From Gnetum montanum (lineage: Eukaryota; Streptophyta; Gnetopsida; Gnetales; Gnetaceae): 52,174 bases of DNA. The stretch is taken from contig MNCI01037865.1 in NCBI GenBank assembly GCA_015680685.1, positions 3,974 through 56,147 on the forward strand, in the 5' to 3' direction. Each line of letters starts with the position of its first letter. Position 1 is the first letter of the stretch. The notes beneath the pieces were generated by a model that saw only the letters and a list, made by a program, of their open reading frames with translations, was not told the origin of the DNA and searched no databases. The position numbers and the translations under genes are program-made. Positions 35,801-46,599 of this stretch are shown piece after piece.

Positions 35801-37824
35801 AACTAAATCACATAGGCAATACATCCAACACTTTTGAGTGCATACAACCGAATTGAGAATACCACAAGGGTACATTTCACACACCCAAGGATAGGATTAC
35901 ATGCATATATGGGAACATACATGGTATTTGGGAATGCTACCCAAGCCTAAAAGGCTATAGGACAAACTACCCAAGCCCATCCTAGGCTAAAGGATTTAGG
36001 CCACCAAGAGCATACCATGAAGAACACCATGCTGTTTTGAGAAAAACCTATCTCTGTCATGAAGCATAAACAATCATTTGTCATTGCATCACTGTCTCAA
36101 AAAAATCATGATCTACTGTCACACTGAACCCACTGCACGGGTAACATTGAACAAAAATGATTCGAGACACGAACACAACGATCGAATAATGAAACACACC
36201 AACTGAGTATCCACCATCCTGCCATAGTGGGACCTCATTGCATTGGCCACTCCTGGGCCATCAATATCTAGCATGGCCAAGGATACCATTTCATGCCATC
36301 TGCTAGCCCAATATTTGTAGGATCTAGGAAAGATCACCATCCTCTGTTGGTGCTCCCCCAGCACTGAGAGGCAAACAAATCATAATGTACCTACTAATCC
36401 ATCACAACCAAGATATTGATAAATCCGCAACCCAACGTTGGGATTCTGAGACCAATAATCAGTTCATGAAGGTCTCAGGAGCACATATCTTCCTCATAGA
36501 CATAGTGCTCACAGAATCAACTGAGGTCACCACTGACTACATCTATGTACCTGTGCTACCTACAAACACTGAGACACAAGCTCAAAAATATAGAAGTTAG
36601 CAGGAACACGATTAGCACTTCAGCCTCATACACAACCATCAAGCATGATCATATAACAAGGTCATATCACTCTTGCACATCATAAAAATCAAGACCTCAA
36701 CAACATGCATAGAGATCAATCATGCAAAACATTGATGGATGAATTACATCCACACTCGAACAAACAATTTCATCATGAGGCACACCAACTCTTAGAATTT
36801 CAAGATTCATACACAACAATCATTCCCAGCAACTAACACTGGCCTCAACCAAGACCAAAATCTCAACACAATCATATGAGTCATGGGCAATAGACAATCG
36901 TCATCTCAACCCAAAAATAAGGTGGAAGACCAAGGTCTATCCAACAACAACTCTACATCAAACCAATTCTTGCAACAACGAGCAACATCACAGAGGATGC
37001 GTTCACAAGAAGACTCTCATCAAACAAGATGAGGTCTCAACAAGAACCAACAATAGGATGACCCACACCAATAGTCTTCGAACCAAAGTGACCACAAGAT
37101 GTCACCAATCAAAATAGTGATGCCACAAGCCTAAGGGCAACTCCACCAGCTCAACAAAGGAGCACAACTCACAAGGATCAACAATAAGGGCAATCATGCC
37201 TCATGCACAAGAAGTTGTCAAACAAGACAACAAACATTTGGCTTAGGGCTGACACCAACAACCATTTCATCCTCAACGTTCCCAAAAATAAGTTATCATA
37301 CCACGTAAAACATTTAAGCCTTTTGTTACGAACGATAGGCATAACCATGATAACACGCATGCAGAATTTGAAAGCACAACCAAGGAGACACACATACACA
37401 ACTAGAAAAACATACAATCGTAAACACGAACGTACGAAGTCTACCAGCAACGGTCTTAGTCCACCCAGAACAAGGCTCACCAAGAGCACATGTCCGAAAG
37501 ACCTCCATCCTGAGGTACCTAGGAACCCATCTTGTCCCAATTTGTATTTTCCCATATTCACTGTATCTAGGGTGAGTGTGAGTGCCAAGGATATCATATC
37601 CTGCACGATTCAACAAATGCCATCTCGAAACATGTCATCTGGGTGGATACCGAAGCGGAGACTCAATCCGATTCATCCCTGATGAATCACTGGAGACCCG
37701 AGATGGGAGCTCCTTGAGCAACAAAATTCCTGAGTTGCCAGTAGAACTTCTCTCAACCATATTGCATACAATCACAACTAGTCCAACCACAAGTAAACAA
37801 GGGGAGGACATCACCAAGACGCCA

Positions 37825-37965
37825 TCATTTCTCTGGACCAGGATGGCTTAAGGCCTCATCAACTACCTTGACATGATCCCATAATGTTTGAAACTTAGTC
37901 TCATCTTGACCAATTTCTAGATTTGTTTGAACATCAGCCATGTCACTCGGTCCGCCAGGCTCCAT
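37825..37965 (-). CDS. Short ORF in the E2 leader, possible gag N-terminus remnant
   Basis: A 46-codon frame starts with ATG at 37965, about 145 bases downstream of the PBS, where a retrotransposon gag would begin, and ends at TGA 37825-37827. It begins MEPGGPSDMADVQTNLEIGQ and is acidic. It lies wholly in the leader segment that E1 lacks, and the stop falls almost exactly at the point where E1 and E2 homology resumes, as if a gag were cut by a recombination junction. It is too short for a family assignment and could be chance. Confidence 0.35.
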   Translation of the reverse strand: MEPGGPSDMADVQTNLEIGQDETKFQTLWDHVKVVDEALSHPGPEK

Positions 37966-38110
37966 GTTTGCTAAAGGGAGCTTTAGCACAAGGCCACCCT
38001 CCAAGGGAGTGGTTAGCCGAAGTTGAGAATGGTGAAAACGGAAACCTCACAAACCACAAACCCTGATACCCACTTAGCAAGAAACTTTTACCAACAACTG
38101 AAACTGTGCA

Positions 38111-38122
38111 GCTCTGATACCA
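38111..38122 (-). promoter_or_regulatory. Primer binding site of LARD copy E2 (initiator tRNA-Met)
   Basis: Perfect TGGTATCAGAGC on the minus strand, two bases from the 5' LTR end. Confidence 0.92.
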
Positions 38123-38124
38123 TC

Positions 38125-38714
38125 TGTAACAACGTTGCCCCGACGTTGCCCGGCACCCCAAGGAATTCACGAAGATCCAATGGATTTGGGGTGGAAGACC
38201 TAAGGAATACGCCTTCAGCAAGCAAGCAACTCACGAGTGAGTGCAAGCAGAAGCATAGCTTCTTAACATACACGACCACGCACCTGATGGAGGGAAACCA
38301 ACTCCAAAACGAGGACCAAGCAAACAAGCACACACACACACACAACCTTGTAGACCACATCAATGGGAGGGGAGACGATTGACCTACAAGGGAAGGTGCC
38401 TCACCCCCAGATCCCTTACAATCTGGTACAAGGTGTGGCCTGACACCGCACCAAAACTATCCAGTCTTGGCTGCCTACATATCTACAACCGCCGTAGAAT
38501 CAGGGCCATGTAGTTCTCCACGGAGAAGAGGGGGAATGAAGAGGACTTAGAAGAAAGTTGCAACAGGATGATGTCCTGTTGCTAGCTTGGTACCACCAAG
38601 TCGGGGTGGGTTTTCTAACACTTGAGAGTCACCCGAGGGCGCCTCAGAGTGTTCCATGGCCCCCAAACCATGGGGAGAGCCCAAGAGAACCACCATTCTG
38701 GGACATCTCTCACA
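38125..38714 (-). repeat. 5' LTR of LARD copy E2
   Basis: Starts TGTAACAACG and ends ACATCTCTCACA on the plus strand. It carries an expanded CA tract (38328-38344) compared with its partner. Confidence 0.9.
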
Positions 38715-38719
38715 TCTTG

Positions 38720-39654
38720 GTAGCATTTGCTTTTACAAGTCCATCGTGGGGCAGTGTGTAAATTTGATTGGAAACCATTTCAATCTGAGGTACTTCGAAT
38801 TTCCACGATCCAATCCATACCCAACCACGATCAATAAAAGCCCAAGTACAAATAGTATTTCTGTGATTTTACATTTGACTTAAAAACACATGAATGAAAC
38901 GCCATTGAAGTGCTCTTACCCTCTAGGAAGAAGCTTCAAGCAACAACGACCTCTTACACAAGATTCACCGTTTTTAATAGCGTTCAAATGGTAATTAAAT
39001 GTTAGTTGCAAAGGGAAAACCATAAACCTATTCAGGTCGGTTTATGAGTCATTTCATGTATATTACATGATTATCTTGACGATGCTTATCTTAGGCCCTA
39101 TCCTAGGCTACTATGTAAGGGTGGGACCCAGAGACATATGTTTAAATAATAGAAAAAGTATTTTATGTGTCAATCAACCTACATAGAATAGTGGTATGCA
39201 ATTGTCCTAATAAATGTAAAGTTGAGTGTTCACTTTCTTGTTTTTTAGAAATTTTGTATCTATTGTTGCATACACGTAGAATTTTTTTTCATACATGCAC
39301 ATGCTAAAGCATTTCATATGGGCATGTATATATGCCATGCATACCCTCATTTACCATGCATCCTCCACATACGAGATGTGGACATTTGCTATTACAAAGT
39401 ATTAGTGGTTTGGTAGTTACCATAGTGAATTACATGTTTGAACAAGGAATTGAGACAAACATGTGACCAAAGATTTTGTAACAATGAAGCAACAAAATCC
39501 TTGAGGCATAATTGGATGTCACTATGCTTCAAATCTTATTGTATTAATATAATTTATTTTTACTTGTTCAAAAAATATTAACACAAGATTGAAGGAATTA
39601 CAATACCTTGATGATAACAATAAAAATTTGGAATACAACTAGAAATTGCTTATG
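38720..39654. other. AT-rich spacer, nothing recognised
   Basis: Unique-looking sequence beyond the E2 target duplication. It has no frame above 75 residues with any recognisable motif and no RNA-gene signature. Confidence 0.55.
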
Positions 39655-40431
39655 GAGACATGCTCTAGAATAAAAGTCTTAAAAATTAGCAGACAAAATA
39701 TATAGAATGTAGTTTTGATAATAGCATATATAGTGTGAGACAAAAGTAATAAATCAAGGCAAAAAAGTCTCACTACAATCAATTCTGCTACCTAGGATCA
39801 ATTGTTAAATCATATGGTAAAATTGATAAAGATATCAGAAATAGAATTGAGGCAAGATGGTTAAAATAAAGACAAGTTAGTGATGTTCTATGTGATAAAA
39901 AAATACCAATAAAATAAAAGGAGAAATTTTATAATATAATCAAACCTACTATTTTATATGGTGTTGAATGTTGGATAATACAAAAGAGGCACAAACAACA
40001 AATCAATGTGGCAAAAATGCAAATGTATTGATGGATGTTGAATGTTACTAAACTAGATAAACTACATAGTATAAATATTAAAGGAAAACTTGGAGTGGCT
40101 TTTATTTTAGATAACCTACAAAAATGGAGGCTTAGTTTGTTTGGACATTACAATGAACCTATAAATAAAAGTTGCTACATCCTTCTTCCAAATAAAGGTT
40201 TAGATAGTTTGGACATTATAATGAACTTATAAATAAAGGTTGCTACATCCCTCTTCCAGGAAAGCTATCATCGCAATGAAGACTAATGAAGACTTGAGAA
40301 AAACGATCAAAGATGATTTGAAGAAACCATAAATAAATAAAGATATAGCTCTCCATAAAGGCGAAGAGCAAAAAAAAGTCATATAGCCGATCCAATTTTG
40401 TTGGGACAACACTAAGATAATGATGATGATG
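39655..40431 (+). mobile_element. RTE-type LINE fragment with intact 3' tail
   Basis: Plus-strand frames with stops show the RTE C-terminal pattern: YLGSIVKSYGKIDKDIRNRI-like, KYQ-K-KEKFYNIIKPTILYG (for KIPLKLKGKFYRT...PAMLYG), VECWIIQKRHKQQINVAKM and KLGVAFILDNLQKWRLSLFG (for LGVAPIEEKMRERRLRWFG). The tail ends TTTTGTTGGGACAACAC followed by a short ATGATG repeat, the family's 3' terminus. Within it, about 50 bases (40138-40187) are repeated at 40208-40257 with a 70-base period. Confidence 0.7.
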
Positions 40432-40435
40432 AACT

Positions 40436-42617
40436 AGAAACTACTTGTGATCATGGAGATCAACCAAAAGATTGTCCATTTTGATAGAAAGCAATAAGAA
40501 CTGAAATTATCATCCTTTAGTTCCAACCTATTGCTATATTCAATTTACCGCTTTTTTAACCATTTAGAGACTCTAATCAACCTAGAATACTGTTGAAGCT
40601 CTCCTAATGCCTTGGCAGTCCTTTTGTGGTTCATTGTGTATTCATTGTTTGCAGTACATTTCGTAGTCTTAAGACTAAAGAGTTGGGCAAGTGAAAAATC
40701 CTTGCAGTCAGAATGACAAAGGTAGGCTTTGCATGCATGCTTTGAACGGAGGATAAAACATGTTAACATTAGCAAGCAAGAATTGGATTACATTGTTTTA
40801 GAATGGAAACAGTCAAATGGCTACAATTTTCTCCAAAAGCAATTTTGTTAGCAAATTCAGGAATTTGCATTAAAAATGAAAATATATGAAATGCACAATG
40901 CCAAAAAACTAGAGGAGACAACAACTTGCCACCCTTCCTCACCACAAAATTGGAATCATCTCCTCCCCTTGCTAATCCTGTACAAAAGTTTTGCAAAAAG
41001 GAACTATCAGAGACATGGAAATGAATTGGCCATCTGCATCGCCCAGCACCCCAACCAAAAGAATGGGGAAGAAAATAGCCCCAGGCTGCCACAACAAGAG
41101 TGCAGAGTAAGCCAGCTTTACACAATTATGATAACTCCAGCCAAATGAAACAGAAAGCAAAACAAGCATCCAACAGGTTCCCCCTCTCTCAATTTAGCAG
41201 AAAAGACACACAAACACATGACAGAAGAGGCCACAGTGTGGGACAGCAACCAGCACATATAACCTGCAATTGGAACAGCTCTTGAAGTAATGCTTATGAT
41301 GTTGCATGATTTGCCTGCAGGCTAAGTCCTTCTGTAGAAGTTTCTATGCTTCTTTGACCCCAATAAATTGTTGGCCACACCCAGATTTTGTCTAGGGCAT
41401 CGGTTCTTGGATAGGTGTCTATTCATCAAAGTGATTTCAACCATCACTTCCCACATTGTGGAGCCCAACTGCCAGAAGCGGCTCCTGTCTAGAAGGTGCT
41501 TTCCAAAAAGTGGATGGTCATCATTTTCCTAGAAATGTCCTGTCACAAAACATTTGAGAAATACAAATTAACTGCTCATAAATTGTTAATTTTTCGGATA
41601 GTATCGTACCCTTAGGTTATTACCTGCAGGCATATATTGAAAACTATGATAGGTATATTAAAACTATCCGAATAGCTAGTCCGGTGTTTTCGAAATTTAT
41701 TCTGTTTCAGTTCAAGTTTCATTCCTGGAAGGTACACAAGCTGAGACAGTACAAGAAGCAGATGGTGAATCTAAGCGGTGAAATATCTAGTCAGTAATAT
41801 GATTTTTTTATACTTTATAAGTAATTAATTTTATAAATTTATGAAAATTTATCTTGTCAAAGAAAACAGTATTTTGAGCATGAGAGCATCGTTCAAAGAT
41901 GAGAAGAATGAATCGATAAACTGTAAAGTAAACAGCTAGAGAGATACCTGTAGCATGAGGGTGTAATAACATCGGTCAACTCATCCGCCGACAGACAGAA
42001 ATATGGAACTTATCAAACAAGAACCATATTTGTATTTTGCACATGGACCTAGACCAAAAAGAATTCCCTTAATAATGTAAAATGTGATGAATAACTTCAA
42101 CCTACCTCTTCAATGTGACCATCAAGGTGCTTCAAATGTACCTACAGAAGCTTTAAATGTAACTGCAAGAAAACTTCCTAGAAATCATTTTCTATCATCT
42201 TTAAATGTCAACTTGCCACAATACTTGTAACAAAGGCAGGAAATGAACAAAAACCAAGGTACTGCTCATTCGGAACCATGAACTATGATAATAGCAGGTA
42301 ATAGAATGCCTTTACTGCTGCCAGATTTTGATTGTCCTAATAAAAGAAATAACATAACATTAAACCTTGATAAAAGAAAACATCAAAAGAAGATATTTGA
42401 ACTTATTATTAGTCAGGATTATTTTTAACTATCTGATCTTGTAAGCCTGCAAACTAAATGCAACAGCAAAACATACGGTAACTTGGTAGGTAGGTTGAAG
42501 TGTACACGAGGTACTTCTGTACACTAAACTAATCTCAGCATAAGCAGACCATTACATACAAACATGCACACATGTATAACAGTATCAAAGAGTATTTAAT
42601 CCTTGTCAGAAGTGCAA
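40436..42617. other. Region downstream of the PPR gene, nothing recognised
   Basis: Less AT-rich between 40880 and 41560, with overlapping open frames on both strands (40769-41125 minus; 40876-41148 plus) but no recognisable domain. It may include the PPR transcript's 3' untranslated region; the sequence alone does not show it. Confidence 0.45.
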
Positions 42618-44333
42618 TTAATTAGTTATGTCAGCATTTGCAAATAGGCCGGCATTTGCAGGAAAGCATGCGTCAGTAGATTTTTTAAGAGCTTCTTGGA
42701 CCTCCTGTGGAATGGATATGCTCTGTTGCAATCCACTTCGTATGTAATCAGCATAAATCTTATATGCTTCATCTATCCTATTTTCATTTGTCAACCCATA
42801 AATTAGCATTCTGTAAGTAACCAAATCTGGAGCTATTCCTTTTAGCAACATGTTTTTGTAAAGATTTTCAGCATCTACTGCATTGCCAATTTTTAAAAAG
42901 GTTGAAATAAGAATATTGTATGTATGGGTATTTGGATCACACCCTTCTCTAAACATCTCATCCCAAAGCCTTTTTGCAGGACGCCACAAATCTGCTTTGC
43001 AACAAGCATCCATCACAGCATTATAGGCCTGAACATCAGGTTTCATATCATTTTTCCTTATCCCTTCCAAAACTCTGTAAGCCTCCATCACTTTCCCAGA
43101 CTTGCAAAGACAAAATATAATTGTATTATATGTGAGCAAATCAACCACCACTCCTCTCAGTTGCAGGGCCTCAAAAGCCTGAAATACTTCATCAATTTTA
43201 TCACTGTTAGAAAGGCCTCTAACAAGATTGCATATGGTCAATCCATTTGGTTGAAACCCAGCTTCCATCATTTCACAAAGAAAGGATAATGCAGCTTGCG
43301 GGTCACTACAAGAAAGTGCCCCAATAAGAACATTATAGACACGTTCCCCAAGACAAAATCTTGCAATTCTGATCAAATTTGCCACTTCATGTGCCTCCCT
43401 CATTCTTTTATCCTTGACCAAGGCAAAAATAAATTCTTGATAAGCATGCAACCTAGGTGCAACACTAAATCTTCTCTTTTGTCTCATCAGCTTGTGTGCT
43501 TCATCCGGACAATGTTTTTCCCTCAATGCCTCAATCACAAAACAGTAAGCAATGAAATCTGGCATGCAATCCCTAGCCCTCAATTCTTCCAAAACCCAGC
43601 ACGCCTCCTCAACCCTGGATTCCCTGCAAAGCCCATTGACAACCAATGATGATATTACAGAACCATTGAATATTGAAATAACATGTCTTCCGTCATCCAC
43701 CAAATCAAGTATCTTTGTCATCTCACCTGACCGGGAAAAAGCAGCAGTAAAAACCCCAAAACTGATAAATCCTACTTGAACACCATCAGACCGCATCTGA
43801 GCATACATCTTGCATGCCAAATCCATATGCCCAGAGGAGGAGAGACTACTCAACATAGCATTACAAATATCTGATCTAATCCTAGTGCCAAAATTAGCTC
43901 TCATCTCCATCAAAGTTTGGTAGGCCAAAAGTATTTTCTTGTTTTGTAGAAGTGACTGAATAACAGAGGCATAAATTGACGGGTTCATCTGTACTCTGTC
44001 CAGTTTCATCTGTTTCAGAATTTTGTCTAGGGTTTTGAATTGTTTGGCGAGTTGAAGGGATTTAATCAATGCTTGGTAAGATGCGGTGTTGTGGCTGTAA
44101 CCGGACTGTTGAGCCGTCCAATTGAAGAAGCCAAGAGCAAGGGCAGGGTAGTTTTTGAGACCAGGCTCAATAACTTGAGAAACAACATGAGGGTTAAGTC
44201 CAGACCTGTAACCATGTCTGTGGAGAGCCTGTTCCACTGCTGAATCCCATCGGCCATTCCTGGATTCCTTCATTACTGTTCTGCATATTGCATTAGCAAA
44301 TGACTCCAACTTCGTTGTCATCGTTTTCTCCAT
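42618..44333 (-). CDS. P-class pentatricopeptide repeat (PPR) protein
   Basis: PPR proteins bind organellar RNA and control its processing, stability, splicing or translation. This intact, intronless 571-residue frame has arrays of about 35-residue repeats from about residue 84 to 540. The clearest are the last four: TYNTIIFCLCKSGKVMEAYR (from 401), AYNAVMDACCKADLWRPAKR (436), TYNILISTFLKIGNAVDAEN (471) and TYRMLIYGLTNENRIDEAYK (506). There is no E, DYW or SMR domain, so it is P-class. The N-terminus (METs, Arg/Lys, no acidic run until about residue 22) could be a transit peptide, probably mitochondrial, but this is uncertain. The segment ALGFFNWTAQQSGYSH and the KRLWDEMFREGC region recall Arabidopsis At5g14080 from memory. 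By the established PPR code, repeats from 401, 436 and 471 (N/D, N/N, N/D) would favour U, pyrimidine, U. I chose ATG 44333 as the first in-frame Met; MTTKLES a few codons on is an alternative. Confidence 0.92.
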   Translation of the reverse strand: MEKTMTTKLESFANAICRTVMKESRNGRWDSAVEQALHRHGYRSGLNPHVVSQVIEPGLKNYPALALGFFNWTAQQSGYSHNTASYQALIKSLQLAKQFKTLDKILKQMKLDRVQMNPSIYASVIQSLLQNKKILLAYQTLMEMRANFGTRIRSDICNAMLSSLSSSGHMDLACKMYAQMRSDGVQVGFISFGVFTAAFSRSGEMTKILDLVDDGRHVISIFNGSVISSLVVNGLCRESRVEEACWVLEELRARDCMPDFIAYCFVIEALREKHCPDEAHKLMRQKRRFSVAPRLHAYQEFIFALVKDKRMREAHEVANLIRIARFCLGERVYNVLIGALSCSDPQAALSFLCEMMEAGFQPNGLTICNLVRGLSNSDKIDEVFQAFEALQLRGVVVDLLTYNTIIFCLCKSGKVMEAYRVLEGIRKNDMKPDVQAYNAVMDACCKADLWRPAKRLWDEMFREGCDPNTHTYNILISTFLKIGNAVDAENLYKNMLLKGIAPDLVTYRMLIYGLTNENRIDEAYKIYADYIRSGLQQSISIPQEVQEALKKSTDACFPANAGLFANADITN

Positions 44334-44539
44334 ATTTTCTGGGGCGCCTGACGCTGCTGCTAATGATGCCGCTTGAAAAACGTTGCCTTTACACTAACTT
44401 CGATTGCTGGTGGAGCAAAGACCTTTTGGGATTCTTAGAAAGGGCCCAAGATTTTAATTTGGCTATTGATTGAGGCTAAGGAGGCTTAAGGACAATGAGA
44501 TTCCATGGAGCATAGATGGTTTATCTTCCCAGTTCTCTT

Positions 44540-44650
44540 TTCATTCTTAGTGGCAAGACTCTAGACCGGAGAGCTTCATAAGACTTTAGACTTGAGAGCT
44601 TTAAGTTATAGGTTCAATTTTAGTGGGCAATGTTGACTTATAAAATTATT
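44540..44650 (+). repeat. tRNA-derived SINE-like patch, copy 1
   Basis: A box-like TTAGTGGCAAG near 44547 and B box-like GGTTCAATTTT near 44611, followed by TAGTGGGCAATG and a TTATAAA tail. The tail matches that of the patch at 45290-45395, so these are copies of one family. No acceptor stem pairs, so it is not a functional tRNA gene. Confidence 0.45.
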
Positions 44651-45289
44651 TTAAGGTTTCAACATTGGCCTTCACCTCCCCACCTTCCCCTCTCCTTCTT
44701 TATTCTCTTTTTCTTTTTCGTTAAATTTATATATATTTTTATCTTTTCATATCTTTATGACATTCCTAAGGCTTTTTAGCCCATTGATGTCTTGGTTCAT
44801 GATGCTTAATTTTTTAAAAAAATTCCAAAACTAATTTAGATTTCCTTTAAGAGTACTTCTTTTAAAAAAATTCATAACTCAATGCTATCCACTAGAATCC
44901 AACATGTGACATGGGGTTTCCATACCAAGATTTTTACCAGTAAGCATACTTATCCATTCTATTGGTTAGGGATGTCAAAACCAAAGTCATGGACATATAC
45001 CCAAAATGATACTTTCATAGAACTTTAATAACTCATTATACCCTATGGAATTGAATTTGTGAACTTAATCCTTTCTTTTAGAGTCCCTCATTGTTAGCAT
45101 TCAAGCATTTTCTAATTTATGGTCATCTCCTTTAGGTGTGTTTCACCCTTCGATTCATAGGGTATTTTTAATTTTAGTCCATCTTTTAGGTTTACATTAG
45201 AAAACATCATTTAGAGTGATGATAAGGTACTTGTTTCTCAAGTTGTAAAACATAGGGTTAAACCTAGATATAGCTACTCAAAGGAAGTT

Positions 45290-45425
45290 AGGCAACAACG
45301 AGGCATTAGCCTAGTAGTAAGACTCTTGATTTGGATGTTTCAAGTCATGGGTTTGATTCTAGTGGGCAATGATGAGTTATAAAGTTCTAATTGAACTATA
45401 TATCTTAGGGTGTACCTATGTTTCA
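45290..45425 (+). repeat. tRNA-derived SINE-like patch, copy 2
   Basis: A box TAGCCTAGTAG at 45307-45317 and B box GGTTTGATTCT at 45350-45360, 43 bases apart start to start, as in tRNA-derived RNA polymerase III promoters. Then TAGTGGGCAATGATGAGTTA, shared with copy 1. Boundaries are uncertain, as no target duplication or poly-A tail is clear. Confidence 0.55.
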
Positions 45426-45559
45426 ATTATTTCAGGTTTCAATACCCCCAAAAAGCAATTAGATTTTCACTTATCCACTGACCCTCTCAAGGCCTTGCTT
45501 TGTAGGATGAGTATTGAGCCTCAACTTGGATCTTACAACTAACAACTTGTGCACATTTT

Positions 45560-45635
45560 ACTAAGTCACTCAAGTGGTTAGCTCATTATCTTGTTAGGCA
45601 AGAGGTTGCTAATTTGAGTCATACTTAGCATAACA
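45560..45635 (+). repeat. tRNA-like patch of a second type
   Basis: GTGGTTAGCTCATTATC followed by CTTG-TTAGG-CAAG (an anticodon-arm-like hairpin) and GAGGTTGC...ATTTGAGTC, the layout of a tRNA D arm, anticodon arm and T arm. The T loop is eroded and no acceptor stem is present; best read as a SINE head. Confidence 0.4.
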
Positions 45636-45639
45636 TTTC

Positions 45640-46599
45640 ATTATTTTGCCAAAGAGGCCAACTACCTATTATAGATAAGAGGCTATTGGCAATGCTAAAT
45701 AATATTCTATCCATAACATTTCCATAGAGGCTATCGGTATTGGTAATGCTAAATAATAGTATGTTCATCAAGCTTGAGGAAGATTATCGGTAACACTAAA
45801 TAATATTTCATCCACAATGCTCCAAGGAGATAACAAAAAGTAACAAATGCTCAAAAAATTAGTATACTTTGAAAATTCTGTGATTAAGAAATATACATTC
45901 AAATCTAGTGCAACATCTTTTGCAAGAATGCTTCCAAGTATCAAACAATTGAAACTCTGGTTGCAACTATCATTGAAAACTAGAGAAATAAATATTTAAG
46001 AACCCAAAGAGAGTATTGGTAGGCCAATGGATGCTTGGGAGAGAAAATCTCTGGGGAAAGAATTTGGCGGAGATAATCTTCAACATGGACAAGAAAATCT
46101 TAGGGCCTTTGCAAAGAAAATCAAGGGGGAAAATTTTAAAAAGCTTTGAACCCCATAACCCAAACTTTGCTAGTCTATGGCTTCACGACTATGCCATTAC
46201 ATTAGTATCTGCAAATTTGTTTTTAAAATATATATTTAAGTGATTGTAATAGTGGTAGGACCAAAAAAGTTACCTAGGAAGAGATCCCACCTGGTTTAAT
46301 CAATTTTCATTTTAGACACCCAAATAATGGCTGTAAGCAAAGCATTTTATAAGTGTTTTGGATCAAAGCAAAATGTCATAGCTTGAACATTAAGTACATT
46401 TTGAAGGATGTTGGAACCTTTAGATAATTATAATATACATATACCAATTTATAGATATATATATATATATCTAAGCTAGTATACATATATACCCATGATA
46501 TATACAGTTGAGGCATTCCAAACATAGTGAACATCAACTTTTTGGAACTTCCCAAATATGAAATTTCTTACGGGTGCGTCCCCATGCAACGCTGCTTAT
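45640..46599. other. AT-rich spacer with a short TA repeat
   Basis: No gene recognised. An (AT)n run lies at 46455-46470. A 75-residue plus-strand frame at 46016-46243 has no motif. A block around 45660-45815 repeats the phrase GGTAATGCTAAATAAT three times with variation (near 45690, 45740 and 45785), a small degenerate local repeat. Confidence 0.45.

Larger units (their letters stand above)
32306..38714 (-). mobile_element. LARD-like non-autonomous LTR retrotransposon, copy E2
   Basis: 6409 bp, bounded by a perfect target duplication TCTTG (32301-32305 and 38715-38719). LTRs of 585 and 590 bp differ by about 6% by eye. The 5.2-kb interior is collinear with E1 except for the 5' leader, which is unrelated beyond about 37826. 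No retroelement protein domain is visible; a 46-codon frame near the PBS is the only candidate gag remnant. The collinear, similarly sized but non-coding interiors and the shared terminal signals indicate a real non-autonomous family that must borrow enzymes from another element. Confidence 0.9.

Noticed and set aside
37178-37606. 142-residue minus frame and an opposite 159-residue plus frame in E2
   Set aside because: They overlap each other and the E1 counterparts use different frames, so neither looks conserved as protein.
40769-41148. Overlapping 118- and 90-residue frames on opposite strands
   Set aside because: No motif, no splice context and opposite-strand overlap; perhaps 3' untranslated sequence of the PPR transcript.
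45560-45635. Possible functional tRNA gene
   Set aside because: D arm and anticodon arm look tRNA-like but the T loop is mutated and no 7-bp acceptor stem can be paired.
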